Shown: positions 27,190 through 36,668, numbered from the stretch's first letter. The stretch is DNA of 64,000 nucleotides from Sphaerisporangium sp040685555 (GCF_040685555.1 NZ_JBFBIK010000014.1:27770-91769); one strand, 5' to 3'. Notes: generated from the sequence alone by a model not told the origin. Numbers and translations: made by a program.

Positions 27190-27203
27190 CGGACAATTGT
27201 CCG
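27190..27203. promoter_or_regulatory. Operator copy 1, CGGACAATTGTCCG
   Basis: A perfect 14-bp palindrome 42 bp upstream of the amidohydrolase ATG (leftward). The same sequence recurs 151 bp away before the divergent operon. The most likely ligand is the adjacent IclR regulator. Confidence 0.8.
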
Positions 27204-27340
27204 CTAGGCGGTTATCCTTCTTCGGAGCTACTGTGATGACGTGCCATCCGCATGTCAAGAGCGATGTTCTGGTCACCGCTTCCAGGCCACAAAGGCGACC
27301 TCTTGACCGACGCAGTAGAAATCCCCCAAAATCGCCAGTG

Positions 27341-27354
27341 CGGACAATTGTCCG
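27341..27354. promoter_or_regulatory. Operator copy 2, CGGACAATTGTCCG
   Basis: Identical to copy 1 and placed 40 bp upstream of the CoA transferase ATG (27395), a mirror of copy 1's position before the divergent gene. The symmetrical layout suggests joint control of both transcripts. Confidence 0.8.
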
Positions 27355-27394
27355 GCAAACGGACGAATGTGGAACGTGGGGAGGTCGGGGCCGG

Positions 27395-28588
27395 ATGACG
27401 GAGAGCACGGCAGTGGACGGGCCCGCCGAGAGCGGGCCACTGTCCGGCGTGCTGGTGGCCGACTTCTCCCGGGTCCTGGCAGGCCCGTACGCCACGATGC
27501 TGCTGGCGGACATGGGCGCCCAGGTCATCAAGGTCGAGGGGCCCAAGGGGGACGACACCCGCACCTGGATGCCGCCGGTGCGCGACGAGGCGTCGACCTA
27601 CTACCTCGGCGTCAACCGGGGGAAGCAGTCGATCGCACTCGATCTACGCGACGAGGCCGACGCGGAGGTGGCAAGGGAGCTCGCCCGCCGCGCCGACGTG
27701 CTGGTGGAGAACTTCAAGCCGGGCGGCCTCGCGAAGTACGGGCTCGACTTCGCGTCCGTCACGGCCGCCAACCCCGGCGTCGTGTACGCGTCGATCACCG
27801 GGTTCGGCTCCGGCGCCGGAAGCGACGTGCCCGGCTATGACCTCATGGTGCAGGCCATGTCCGGCCTGATGAGCCTCACCGGGGACCCGGAAGGCCCGCC
27901 GTACCGGGCCGGGATCTCGGTCTTCGACGTGATGGCCGGCAACCACGCGCTCGTCGGGATCCTCGCCGCCCTGCGGCACCGCGACGCCACCGGCCAGGGC
28001 CAGCACGTCGAGGTCAACCTGCTGTCGTCGGCGCTCACCGGGCTGGTCAACCACAGCTCCGCCTACGTCGCCGGTGGGGTCGTGCCGTTCCGCATGGGCA
28101 ACGCGCATCCAAGCGTGTTCCCCTACGAGCCGCTCCCCACCGCGGACAACGACCTCATCGTGGCCGCCGGCAACGACGCGCAGTTCCGCAGGCTCTGCGA
28201 GGTGCTCGGCATCCCCCAGGTCGCGGACGACCCGCGGTTCGCCCTCAACGCCGACCGCACGGCACGACGTGCGGAGCTGCGGCCCATCCTCGTGGAACGG
28301 CTCGCCACGCGCGGCGCGGTGGAGTGGTTCGAGCTGCTGCTCAAGGCCGGCGTGCCCAGCGGGCCGATCAACACCATCGACGGCGGGTTCGCGATGGCCG
28401 AGCGGTTCGGGCTCGACCCGATCGTGGAGGTCGGCGAGGGCGACCGCGCGGTCCCGACCACGCGCCACCCCATCCGGTTCTCGGCGACCCCCGTCGGCTA
28501 CCGGCTGCCGCCGCCCGAGCTGGACGAGCACGGCGCGCGGCTGCGTGAATGGCTGACCGGCCCACCGAAGGAGGATGGCGGTGCCTGA
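27395..28588 (+). CDS. Family III (CaiB/BaiF) CoA transferase
   Basis: 397 residues from ATG 27395. The N-terminal block VLVADFSRVLAGPYATMLLA followed by MGAQVIKVEGPKGDDTR is the family signature; then FKPGGLAKYGLDF, SITGFGSGAG and PGYDLMVQAMSGLMSLTG, which should include the Asp that carries CoA as an aspartyl-CoA thioester. Such enzymes move CoA between carboxylic acids such as formate/oxalate, succinate/malate or benzylsuccinate. It overlaps the citryl-CoA lyase-like gene by 14 bp, suggesting that its CoA-ester product is the substrate of that lyase. Confidence 0.93.
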   Translation: MTESTAVDGPAESGPLSGVLVADFSRVLAGPYATMLLADMGAQVIKVEGPKGDDTRTWMPPVRDEASTYYLGVNRGKQSIALDLRDEADAEVARELARRADVLVENFKPGGLAKYGLDFASVTAANPGVVYASITGFGSGAGSDVPGYDLMVQAMSGLMSLTGDPEGPPYRAGISVFDVMAGNHALVGILAALRHRDATGQGQHVEVNLLSSALTGLVNHSSAYVAGGVVPFRMGNAHPSVFPYEPLPTADNDLIVAAGNDAQFRRLCEVLGIPQVADDPRFALNADRTARRAELRPILVERLATRGAVEWFELLLKAGVPSGPINTIDGGFAMAERFGLDPIVEVGEGDRAVPTTRHPIRFSATPVGYRLPPPELDEHGARLREWLTGPPKEDGGA

Positions 28589-29402
28589 GTACCCCACCGC
28601 GCTGGGGGCGTCCTCGCCGACGTCGATCACCCTGCTCGGCCACGACCTGGCAGAGGACGTGATGGGCAAGGTCGGGTTCGGAGAGCTGGCCTTCTGGCTG
28701 GCGGCCCAGCGGCGGCCCACGTCCGGGGAGACCCGCGTGTTCGAGGCCGTCCTCGCCGCGCTGGCCGACCACGGCTTCACCCCCACCGCGATCGTGACCC
28801 GGCTGACCTACCTGTCGGCGCCCGACTCCATCCAGGGCGCGCTCGCGGCCGGGCTGCTCGGCGGCGGATCCCGCTTCCTCGGCGTGACCGAGGACTGCGG
28901 CCGGTTCCTGCACGACGTGCTGACCTCGCTCGACGAGGCGCCGCCCGCCGACGACGCCGGCTGGGACGCGCTCGCCCTGGAGACCGTACGGCGGCAGCGG
29001 GAGGCGAAGCGGTTCATCCCCGGCCTCGGGCACCACGTGCACAAGGAGGGCGACCCCCGCACGCCGCGGCTCATGGGGATCGCCGCCGAGGAGGGCCTCT
29101 TCGGACCGCACCTGTCGCTGTTCGCCGCCATCGGCCGTGTCCATCCGCGGGTGCTCGGCCGGACGCTGCCGCTCAACGGGGCCGGCGTCTGCGGCGCCGC
29201 GCTCGCCGACCTGGGCCTGCCGCTGGAGCTGCTGCGCGGCTTCGCCCTCCTCGCCCGTACGGCGGGGCTGATCGGCCAGCTCGCCGAGGAGCTGCGCCGT
29301 CCCGTGGCCAACGAGATCTTCCTGTCGGTGGACCTCAACAACCGCTCCGTACCGCCCGAGCCGTACACCCCCGCCTTCGACACTGGAGGTTCGCATGGCT
29401 GA
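28575..29402 (+). CDS. Short citrate synthase-like protein (citryl-CoA lyase family)
   Basis: 275 residues, far shorter than citrate synthase (about 380-430). The conserved block RFIPGLGHHVHKEGDPRTPR corresponds to the citrate synthase G-x-G-H-x-x-x-K-x-x-D-P-R active-site segment. The N-terminal NHE-type catalytic block of citrate synthase is absent, a feature of stand-alone citryl-CoA lyase-like proteins. It would catalyse C-C bond cleavage or formation on a citryl-CoA-like hydroxy-tricarboxyl-CoA ester. Placed between a CoA transferase and an extradiol dioxygenase, it suggests that the ring-cleavage product is processed as a CoA thioester. Confidence 0.78.
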   Translation: MAVPEYPTALGASSPTSITLLGHDLAEDVMGKVGFGELAFWLAAQRRPTSGETRVFEAVLAALADHGFTPTAIVTRLTYLSAPDSIQGALAAGLLGGGSRFLGVTEDCGRFLHDVLTSLDEAPPADDAGWDALALETVRRQREAKRFIPGLGHHVHKEGDPRTPRLMGIAAEEGLFGPHLSLFAAIGRVHPRVLGRTLPLNGAGVCGAALADLGLPLELLRGFALLARTAGLIGQLAEELRRPVANEIFLSVDLNNRSVPPEPYTPAFDTGGSHG

Positions 29403-30258
29403 ACTGGTCGCGGTCATCGCGTCCACCCACCACCCGTTCTACTACCGCGCCAGCACCTCCACCGGAGACGACCGTCCCCCCTTCGCGGACGAGTGGGTGC
29501 GCAAGGTGGAGGCGTTCCGCGAGACGCTGACGAAGGCGCGGCCGGACGTGCTGGTCATGGTCGGCTCCGACCACTTCCACCAGCTCTGGCTGGACAACAT
29601 GCCGCAGTTCCTCATCGGCAAGGCCCCGTTCTACGACGCGAACTTCTACAACGAGGAGCGCGAGTTCGGCCTGCCGCGGATGCTGATGACGGGCCAGGAG
29701 GACCTGTCGGGCTACCTGTTGCGGGAAGGCCTGGACGCCGGCTTCGACCTCGCCTTCTCCAACGAACTGCGGATCGACCACTCGATCACCTGCCCGATCA
29801 TCACCCTGCGCCCGCAGAACGACCTGCCGATCGTGCCGATCTACACCAACATCTTCGCCCCGCCCCTCCCGCGGCCGAAGCGCTTCGTGCAACTCGGGCG
29901 CACCATCCGCGAGCTGGTCGAGTCGTGGCCGGCGGACAAGCGGGTCGCGGTCATCGGCACCGGGCACCTGTCGCTGGAGCTCGGCGGGCCGCGCCAGTTC
30001 GGCCCGCACGGGCCCGACCCCGAGTTCGACCGCAAGGCCGTCGAGTGGATCTCGTCCGGTGACCTGGAGGGCTGCCTCGCCGAGGTCACCCTCGACAGCC
30101 TGCACCTGCCCGGCAACGCCACCCACGGCTTCATGGACTTCATGCTGATGATGGGCGTGGCGGGCGAGGGCCGCAAAGCCGACTACGTGGACACCTACGA
30201 CCTGTTCCACACCATGGAGGCCTACTTCACCTGGTACCCCAACGGAGGCCCGGCGTGA
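29395..30258 (+). CDS. Class III extradiol dioxygenase, catalytic (LigB-type) subunit
   Basis: 287 residues. Belongs to the LigB fold: metal-ligand His candidates are in VIASTHHPFYYR (N-terminus) and in VGSDHFHQLW. The block SNELRIDHSITCPII and the catalytic-base region VIGTGHLSLELGG are typical. Fe(II)-dependent meta-cleavage of a catechol-type ring. The next gene encodes the small LigA-type subunit, overlapping by GTGA. The particular substrate (protocatechuate, gallate, an aminophenol) cannot be read from sequence. Confidence 0.9.
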   Translation: MAELVAVIASTHHPFYYRASTSTGDDRPPFADEWVRKVEAFRETLTKARPDVLVMVGSDHFHQLWLDNMPQFLIGKAPFYDANFYNEEREFGLPRMLMTGQEDLSGYLLREGLDAGFDLAFSNELRIDHSITCPIITLRPQNDLPIVPIYTNIFAPPLPRPKRFVQLGRTIRELVESWPADKRVAVIGTGHLSLELGGPRQFGPHGPDPEFDRKAVEWISSGDLEGCLAEVTLDSLHLPGNATHGFMDFMLMMGVAGEGRKADYVDTYDLFHTMEAYFTWYPNGGPA

Positions 30259-30614
30259 GCAAGTACCTGCTGAACAAGTTCCTGTTCACCGTCGACCGCG
30301 ACCCCGAGCTCGTCCAGCGCTACCGGGAGGAGCCGAGGGCGACCGTGGAGATGTGGGAGGCGGGGTACGCCAACCGCATCCTCAACTGCCACGACGGTGA
30401 GTCGTCCACCTGGCTGCGGTTCGACGACGTCGAGCGCGAGGCCCTGGCGACGCACGACTACCCGAAGCTGTTCGACCTGGGCGCGCACCCGTTCCTCACG
30501 CTCACGCTGTTCATCGCCATGTTCGAGCGCGACCACGGGCCGATGGGCTTCCAGCTGGAGTACGCCCGGCGGCTCGCGCACGCGACCCTGCCCTACCCCG
30601 ACATCGCCACCTGA
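30255..30614 (+). CDS. Class III extradiol dioxygenase, small (LigA-type) subunit
   Basis: 119 residues, GTG start overlapping the LigB-type gene. Helical protein with LLNKFLFTVDRDPELVQRYR, the LigA-type block in which the small subunit caps the active site of LigB, and FDLGAHPFLTLTLF. It is the last gene of the four-gene operon, as the next gene is 48 bp away and unrelated. Confidence 0.9.
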   Translation: MSKYLLNKFLFTVDRDPELVQRYREEPRATVEMWEAGYANRILNCHDGESSTWLRFDDVEREALATHDYPKLFDLGAHPFLTLTLFIAMFERDHGPMGFQLEYARRLAHATLPYPDIAT

Positions 30615-30662
30615 CCGCCTGCGCGAAGACTGATCGCCTGCCACGCGGGTAGCGGGTCTCGG

Positions 30663-32225
30663 ATGCGTATACAGCACTGGTTCCTCACCGACGAGGAAAG
30701 AGGCAATCCCGCGACCAAGCTCGACGCCTGGTCCACGGGGAACGACGTACGCCCGCTCATCCACGGCGCGACCTACTTCGCCGAGCTGAAGACCCGAGTC
30801 GACGGGCTGAAGAAGGACGACCTGCTGCTGTTCGCCGACTGGCGGGGGGACCCCGACGAGCGGCTCACCGAAGGCGGGCCCGGCGTCGGCGACGCGATGG
30901 CGGCCGCGGCGAGCAGAGGAGCACTGGTCAGGGGGCTCATCTGGCGCTCGCACCTGGACCGGCTCCGCTTCAGCGCGGCCGAGAATCGCCACCTGGGCCA
31001 GGAGATCGAGGCGGCGGGCGGGCAGGCCATCCTGGACACGCGTACCAAGCCGGGTGGCTCGCATCACCAGAAGTTCGTCATCCTCCGTCACGACGACGAC
31101 TCGGCCAAGGATGTCGCCTTCGTCGGCGGCATCGACCTGTGCCACAGCCGCCGCGACGACATCGACCATATGGGCGACCCGCAGGCCTGCCCGATGCCGG
31201 AGGCGTACGGCGAGCGGCCCCCGTGGCACGACGTCCAGGTCTCCATACAGGGCCCGGCGGTCGCGGAGGTGGAGAAGGTCTTCTGCGAGCGCTGGGAGGA
31301 CCCCGCGCCTGAGACCAGGGATCCGTTACGGCGGCTGCGCGACCACTTCGCCAAGATGGACGACATGCCCCCGCTGCCCAAGCCGGGACCACCGCCGCGC
31401 AGGGCGGGCACACACGCGGTGCAGATCCTGCGCACCTATCCCGCGAAGCACGACGCATACCCGTTCGCGCCACGCGGTGAGCGGAGCATCGCGTACGCCT
31501 ACCAAAAGGTGCTGGGCAGGGCTCGTTCGCTGGTCTACCTGGAGGACCAGTACCTGTGGTCCACGGACGTGATCGAACCGTTCGCCGAGGCGCTGGAGCG
31601 CGAGCCGGATCTGCGGATGGTCATCGTGGTGCCACGCCACCCCGACCAGGACGGCTGGCTGGCCGGGGCGGCGAGCCTGATCGGCCGGGTCCACGCGCTG
31701 GACAGGCTGCTCGCGGCGGGCGGCGACCGGGTCGCGATCTACGACCTGGAGAACAACCAGGGCACGCCCGTCTACGTCCACGCCAAGGTGTGCGTGGTCG
31801 ACGACGTGTGGGCCTCGATCGGCTCCGACAACGTCAACCTGCGCTCGTGGAGCCATGACTCGGAGCTGAGCTGCGCCGTCCTCGACGAGCAGGAGGATCC
31901 GCGTCCGCCGTACGGCGCCGGGAAGTTCGCCCGCGACCTACGGCTGACGCTCATGGCCGAGCACCTCGCCCTGCCCGGCGACAGTGCGGAGCTGGACGAA
32001 CTGTGTGATCCCATCACCGCGTTCGACGCTTTCGCCGCGTCCGCGGCCAGGCTCGACGCCTGGCACGCAGGCGGCCGCGAGGGCCCGCGCCCGCCGGGGC
32101 GGTTGCGTCCGCACCCTTCCCCCGAACTGACCCGCTTCCGCAGGATCGTCGCTTCGCCGCTCTACCGGCTCGCGGTCGACCCCGACGGCCGCCCACCGTC
32201 TCTGCGCCGATCGGGGCGTTTCTAG
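30663..32225 (+). CDS. Phospholipase D superfamily protein
   Basis: 520 residues, no signal peptide. Two HKD motifs: HHQKFVILRHDDD (about residues 134-146) and HAKVCVVDD (about 374-382), each followed by a GSDN- or GGID-type segment (VGGIDLCHSRRDD; GSDNVNLRSWSHDSE). Both are intact, so phosphatidyl transfer or hydrolysis is expected. The second half also has YLEDQYLWS, typical of PLD-like hydrolases. The C-terminus (SPLYRLAVDPDGRPP) is not part of the catalytic fold. It follows the dioxygenase operon by 48 bp but is functionally unrelated. Confidence 0.9.
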   Translation: MRIQHWFLTDEERGNPATKLDAWSTGNDVRPLIHGATYFAELKTRVDGLKKDDLLLFADWRGDPDERLTEGGPGVGDAMAAAASRGALVRGLIWRSHLDRLRFSAAENRHLGQEIEAAGGQAILDTRTKPGGSHHQKFVILRHDDDSAKDVAFVGGIDLCHSRRDDIDHMGDPQACPMPEAYGERPPWHDVQVSIQGPAVAEVEKVFCERWEDPAPETRDPLRRLRDHFAKMDDMPPLPKPGPPPRRAGTHAVQILRTYPAKHDAYPFAPRGERSIAYAYQKVLGRARSLVYLEDQYLWSTDVIEPFAEALEREPDLRMVIVVPRHPDQDGWLAGAASLIGRVHALDRLLAAGGDRVAIYDLENNQGTPVYVHAKVCVVDDVWASIGSDNVNLRSWSHDSELSCAVLDEQEDPRPPYGAGKFARDLRLTLMAEHLALPGDSAELDELCDPITAFDAFAASAARLDAWHAGGREGPRPPGRLRPHPSPELTRFRRIVASPLYRLAVDPDGRPPSLRRSGRF

Positions 32226-32316
32226 GCAGGCACCGGCTCACGGGATCTCAGATGAGCCGCCGGGTCCGGTTGAGCTCCCCTGACCTGGTGAACTAGAGGT
32301 GAGCAGGGAGGATGCC

Positions 32317-32955
32317 ATGTCGAGAACTCCCGTCAACCATCCGATCTTCGCCCGGTTCTATCCCCCTGTCAGCCAGGCGCTGGAGCGCCGCGGGCTCGCG
32401 AACCGCCGCGAGGCGCTGCTGAGCGGTCTTCGCGGGGAGGTGATCGAAGTAGGCGCGGGGAACGGGCTGACCTTCCCCCACTACCCGCTCACCGTCGCCC
32501 GGGTGCTGGCGGTCGAACCCGAGGCGCGGCTGCGCCGGCTCGCGCAGGCGGCCGCGCGGAAGGCGCCGGTCCCGATCGAGGTGGTCGGCGGCCTGGCCTG
32601 CCGGTTGCCCGGCGAAGACCAGACCTTTGACGCCGCGGTGCTGTCGCTGGTGCTGTGCTCGCTGCCCGATCCGGTGGCCGCGTTACGGGAGATATATCGG
32701 GTGCTCAAGCCCGGCGGGCAGTTGCGCTTCCTGGAACACGTCCGCGCCGATTCGACGGCCTTGATCCGGGTGCAGCGACTGTTGGACGCAGGCGTGTGGC
32801 CGCGCATGGCCGGTGGCTGTCACACCGGCCGCGACAGCGCCGCGGCGATCGAGCGCGCGGGGTTCACCATGGAACACCTGGAGCGGTTCTTGTTCGCCGG
32901 GATCCGCACGCCGGTCACCTTCTTCATCCTTGGTACGGCCTCGCGCGCCCGCTGA
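32317..32955 (+). CDS. Class I SAM-dependent methyltransferase
   Basis: 212 residues from ATG 32317 (GGGAGG upstream). Motif I is VIEVGAGNGLTFPHYP, motif II AVEPEARLRRLA, motif IV FDAAVLSLVLCSLPDP, and motif VI VLKPGGQLRFLEHV. The overall pattern (LxFxEHVR, then RAGF) matches the UbiE/PmtA-like group that methylates small molecules or phospholipids. Substrate unknown. It stands alone between a PLD gene and the convergent ABC exporter pair. Confidence 0.88.
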   Translation: MSRTPVNHPIFARFYPPVSQALERRGLANRREALLSGLRGEVIEVGAGNGLTFPHYPLTVARVLAVEPEARLRRLAQAAARKAPVPIEVVGGLACRLPGEDQTFDAAVLSLVLCSLPDPVAALREIYRVLKPGGQLRFLEHVRADSTALIRVQRLLDAGVWPRMAGGCHTGRDSAAAIERAGFTMEHLERFLFAGIRTPVTFFILGTASRAR

Positions 32956-32988
32956 GAGGTGAACGAACCAGGCCGCTCCTCCTTTGTC

Positions 32989-34857
32989 TTATGACAGGCT
33001 GTCGAGCCAGGCACGGTGGAGGCCGGCGAAGTGGCCGGCTTCGGTGATGAGGCGGTCCGGCGGGCCGTCCTCGACGACGCGGCCGGCGTCCATGACGAGC
33101 ACCCTTTCGGCGATCTCGACGGTGGACAGGCGGTGGGCGATGATCAGCGCGGTGCGGCCGGTGAGGACGGTGCGCAGGGCGCGCTGGACGAGTCGTTCGC
33201 TGGGGACGTCAAGGCTGGAGGTCGCCTCGTCGAGGATCACCAGAGCCGGGTCGGCCAGGAAGACCCGCGCGAACGCCACGAGCTGCCGCTGCCCGGCCGA
33301 CATGCGGCCGCCGCGCTTGCCCACCTGGGTCTGGTATCCGTCCGGCAGCGCCGCGACGAACTCGTGCGCGCCGATCGCTCGGGCCGCCTCCTCGATCTCG
33401 GCCAGGGTGGCGTCCGGGCGGCCGAACCTGATGTTGTCCGCCACCGTGCCGGTGAACAGGAAGTTCTCCTGCGTCACCGTCACCACGGCCCGGCGCAGTG
33501 AGGCCTCGTCGAGGTCACGCAGATCGATGCCGTCGAGCAGGACGCGGCCCGCCGTCGGGTCGTAGAAGCGCGCGATCAGTTTCGCCACCGTCGTCTTGCC
33601 CGCGCCGGTCGCGCCGACCAGCGCGACGATCTGCCCGGGAGGTATCTCCAGATCGAGCTGGTGCAGGACCGGCACGCCGTCGATGTAGGAGAACTCGGCC
33701 CCTTCGAACCGCACCGCGCCGCGCGGGAGCGGAAGCGGCACCGGATGGTCGGGCTCGGCCACCTCGGGCCGCTCCTCCAGCACGCCGGAGAGGTTCGAGA
33801 GCGCCGCACCGGCCGACTGGAGCGTGTTGTAGAACATGGAGATTTCCTGCATCGGCTCGTAGAACTGCCGCAGGTACAGCAGGAACGCGGCGAGCACGCC
33901 CACCGTGACCGCGTGGTGGAGCGCGAGCCGGCCGCCGTACAGCAGGACGACCGCGACCGTGAGGTTGCCGATCAGCTTGATGCCCGGCGTGAACACCGCG
34001 ACCAGGTACATGCCGCGCGCGCTCGCGTCACGGTAGCCGGTGTTGAGCTCCTGGAAGATCTCCTGGTTGCGCGGCTCCCTGCGGAACGCCTGGACCGCCC
34101 TGATCCCGGTCATCGACTCCACGAAGTGGACGATGACGAGCGCCACCGCCTCGCGGCTCCGGCGGTAGACGATGCTCGACTCACGCCGGAACCACCGGGT
34201 GAACAGCAACAAGACCGGCAGCGGCACCAGCGCGACCGCACCGAGTGGGAGGTCGAGCACGAGGAGCAGGACCGCGGTGCCGAACATGGTGAGGACGGCG
34301 GTGACGATGCTGTCGAAACCCGACTGCAGCATCTCGGCGATCGCGTCGATGTCGGAGGTGAGCCGGGCGATGACCCGCCCCGAGGTGTACCGCTCGTGGA
34401 ACGCCAGCGACAGCCGCTGGAAGTGGTCGAAGACGCGGCGGCGCAGCTCCAGCAGGATGTCCTGCCCGATCCGCCCGGATATCTGGAGGAACGCCTGACG
34501 GGTGAACGCCTGGGTCAGCGCTGCGGCCAGGATCGCCGCGACGGACACGAGCAGCGTCTTCGTGCTCTCGTGCCGCAGCATCGGCGGGATGCCGGCGTCG
34601 ATGCCGACCTTCACCAGGTACGGGATCGCGAGGCCGGCCGCGTTCGAGACCACGATGACCGTGATCAGCAGGGTGATGGCCCGCCTATGCGGGCGCAGCA
34701 GGTCGCCCAGCAGCCGCCGGGACCGCGCCCGCAGCAGGACCGACACCTTGTCCGGCAGTTCGTCCTGCTTCTCGGCGGCGACGCCACGCCAGCGTCCCGG
34801 TTCGATGGCCGCGTTCGCTCGCGCGCCGTCCTTCGCGTCAGTGGCCGTGCGACTCAT
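32989..34857 (-). CDS. ABC exporter half-transporter, catalytically complete
   Basis: 622 residues: a six-helix exporter domain (about 60-345) then a nucleotide-binding domain with Walker A GATGAGKTT, signature MSAGQRQ, and Walker B VILDEATSSLD with the catalytic Glu, plus switch His (IIAHRLSTVE). The N-terminus is a 50-residue charged extension. Its start overlaps the stop of the partner gene (ATGA). With that gene it forms a heterodimeric type IV (BmrCD/TM287-288-like) exporter of lipids, drugs or peptides. Confidence 0.92.
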   Translation of the reverse strand: MSRTATDAKDGARANAAIEPGRWRGVAAEKQDELPDKVSVLLRARSRRLLGDLLRPHRRAITLLITVIVVSNAAGLAIPYLVKVGIDAGIPPMLRHESTKTLLVSVAAILAAALTQAFTRQAFLQISGRIGQDILLELRRRVFDHFQRLSLAFHERYTSGRVIARLTSDIDAIAEMLQSGFDSIVTAVLTMFGTAVLLLVLDLPLGAVALVPLPVLLLFTRWFRRESSIVYRRSREAVALVIVHFVESMTGIRAVQAFRREPRNQEIFQELNTGYRDASARGMYLVAVFTPGIKLIGNLTVAVVLLYGGRLALHHAVTVGVLAAFLLYLRQFYEPMQEISMFYNTLQSAGAALSNLSGVLEERPEVAEPDHPVPLPLPRGAVRFEGAEFSYIDGVPVLHQLDLEIPPGQIVALVGATGAGKTTVAKLIARFYDPTAGRVLLDGIDLRDLDEASLRRAVVTVTQENFLFTGTVADNIRFGRPDATLAEIEEAARAIGAHEFVAALPDGYQTQVGKRGGRMSAGQRQLVAFARVFLADPALVILDEATSSLDVPSERLVQRALRTVLTGRTALIIAHRLSTVEIAERVLVMDAGRVVEDGPPDRLITEAGHFAGLHRAWLDSLS

Positions 34858-36668
34858 CGCAGCGCCTCCTGCTGGTCGAAGTCGGCGTCCTGCGCCAGGA
34901 GTTCCCGGTACTCGGGGACCTGCGCCAGCAGCTCCTGGTGCGGGCCGAGGTGGGTGATGGTGCCGTCGCGAAGCAGCGCGACCTTGTCGGCGAGCAGCAC
35001 GGTGGACGCACGATGCGCCACGACAAGGCCGGTCGCGTCGGCGAGCACCCCGCGCAGCGCTTGCTCGACCAGGGCCTCGGTCTCGACGTCCAGGGCCGAA
35101 AGGGTGTCGTCCAGCACCAGGATCCTGGGCTTACTGAGGACCGCGCGGGCCAGGGCGAGCCGCTGCCGCTGGCCGCCCGACAGCGACATGCCCTGCTCGC
35201 CGATCCGGGTGTCGAGCCCCCACGGAAGGTCGTAGGCGAAGGTGGCCTGGGCTGTTTCGAGCGCCTCGCGCAGTTCCTCCTCGGTCGCCGTGCCCTGGCC
35301 GAGTGTGAGGTTCTCCCGCACGCTCATCGAGAACAGCGTCGGCTCCTCGAAGGCGGTGGCGACCATGGACCGCAGCTCCGGCAGCTCCAGTTCGCGGATG
35401 TCCCGCCCGTCGATCGTGACCCGGCCCGCGGTGACGTCGGCGAGCCTCGGCACCAGCGCGGTCAGCGTCGTCTTGCCCGAGCCGGTGGCCCCGACGATCG
35501 CGACCGTCTCGCCCGGCCGCACGTCCAGCCAGACATCCCGCAGCACCGGCCGGTCGCCGCCGGGGAACCGGAAGCCGACGCCCTCGAACCGCAGGTGCCC
35601 GCGCGGCCGTTCGATCACCTCGGTGCCGCCGACGATGTCGGGCTCGGTGTCGAGTACCTCCATGACCCGGTCGGCTGAGGTCATGGCCTCCTGCGCCATC
35701 GCCAGGATGTAGCCGAGCGACGCGATCGGCCACACGAGCTGGAGCATCAGCGTGATGAAGGCCACCAGGGTGCCGAGCGTCAACGTGCCCGCACCGACCG
35801 CCAGCGCGCCGAGCAGGAGCACCATGGCCAGGGTGACGTTCGGGATCACCTCCAGGAACGTGAAGAAGCGGGACGCCAGCCGCACCTTGCCCATCGAGAC
35901 CCGGTAGATCTTGCGCGCGGAGGCGTCGAACTCGGCGAACACATGCGGCCTGCGCCCGAACGCCTTGACCGTACGGATCCCGAGCGCCGCCTCCTCGACA
36001 TAGGTGGCGACGTCGCCCTGCAAGTCCTGCACCTGGCGGGAGATGCGGCGGTACTTCTTCTCGAACCGCAGCGACACGGCGAAGATGGGCACCGCGGCCG
36101 CCACGATGAGCAGGCCGAGCGGCCAGTACATCCGCAGCAGCAGCACGGTCACGGTGATCAACTGCACGATGTTCATGACGAGGAACAGCAGGCCGAACCC
36201 CGAGAACCGCCTGATGGTGGACAGGTCGGTCGTCGCGCGGGACAGCAGCTGGCCCGACTGCCAGTCGCCGTGGAAGCTCATCGGCAGCCGCTGCAGGTGC
36301 CGGTAGAGATCGTCGCGGATCGCCGTCTCCAGCCCGAGCACCGCCTTGGTCTGCGACCACCGGCGTACGAAGGTCAGGAACGCCTCGGTGGCGCCGAGGG
36401 CCAGCGCGAGCAGTCCGAGTGGGAGGAGTGCGTCGCCGCGGCCGTGGCCGACCGGGCCGTCGATGATCTCCTTGCCCACCAGCGGGATCGCGATGCTGGT
36501 GGCGAGGCCCGCCATGGTGGCGAGCCAGATGAGGATCAGGCGCAGGACGTAGGGGCGGAGGTAAGGCGTGAGCCGCCGAAGCGACCGAGCTCTCCCACTA
36601 CGGGGCCTTTCTGGGGAAATAGGGGCAGGGTCGGCGTCTTTACCGTCGGGAGGCATGAAATAGGGCAC
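34854..36668 (-). CDS. ABC exporter half-transporter with degenerate site
   Basis: 604 residues: six membrane helices, then a nucleotide-binding domain with Walker A GATGSGKTT and signature LSGGQRQR. Its Walker B reads ILVLDDTLSALD, with Asp in place of the catalytic Glu. That Glu-to-Asp change marks the non-hydrolysing composite site of heterodimeric exporters; the partner at 32989 has the active Glu. It is the first gene of the pair. A Cys-rich open frame lies immediately upstream. Confidence 0.92.
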   Translation of the reverse strand: MPYFMPPDGKDADPAPISPERPRSGRARSLRRLTPYLRPYVLRLILIWLATMAGLATSIAIPLVGKEIIDGPVGHGRGDALLPLGLLALALGATEAFLTFVRRWSQTKAVLGLETAIRDDLYRHLQRLPMSFHGDWQSGQLLSRATTDLSTIRRFSGFGLLFLVMNIVQLITVTVLLLRMYWPLGLLIVAAAVPIFAVSLRFEKKYRRISRQVQDLQGDVATYVEEAALGIRTVKAFGRRPHVFAEFDASARKIYRVSMGKVRLASRFFTFLEVIPNVTLAMVLLLGALAVGAGTLTLGTLVAFITLMLQLVWPIASLGYILAMAQEAMTSADRVMEVLDTEPDIVGGTEVIERPRGHLRFEGVGFRFPGGDRPVLRDVWLDVRPGETVAIVGATGSGKTTLTALVPRLADVTAGRVTIDGRDIRELELPELRSMVATAFEEPTLFSMSVRENLTLGQGTATEEELREALETAQATFAYDLPWGLDTRIGEQGMSLSGGQRQRLALARAVLSKPRILVLDDTLSALDVETEALVEQALRGVLADATGLVVAHRASTVLLADKVALLRDGTITHLGPHQELLAQVPEYRELLAQDADFDQQEALR

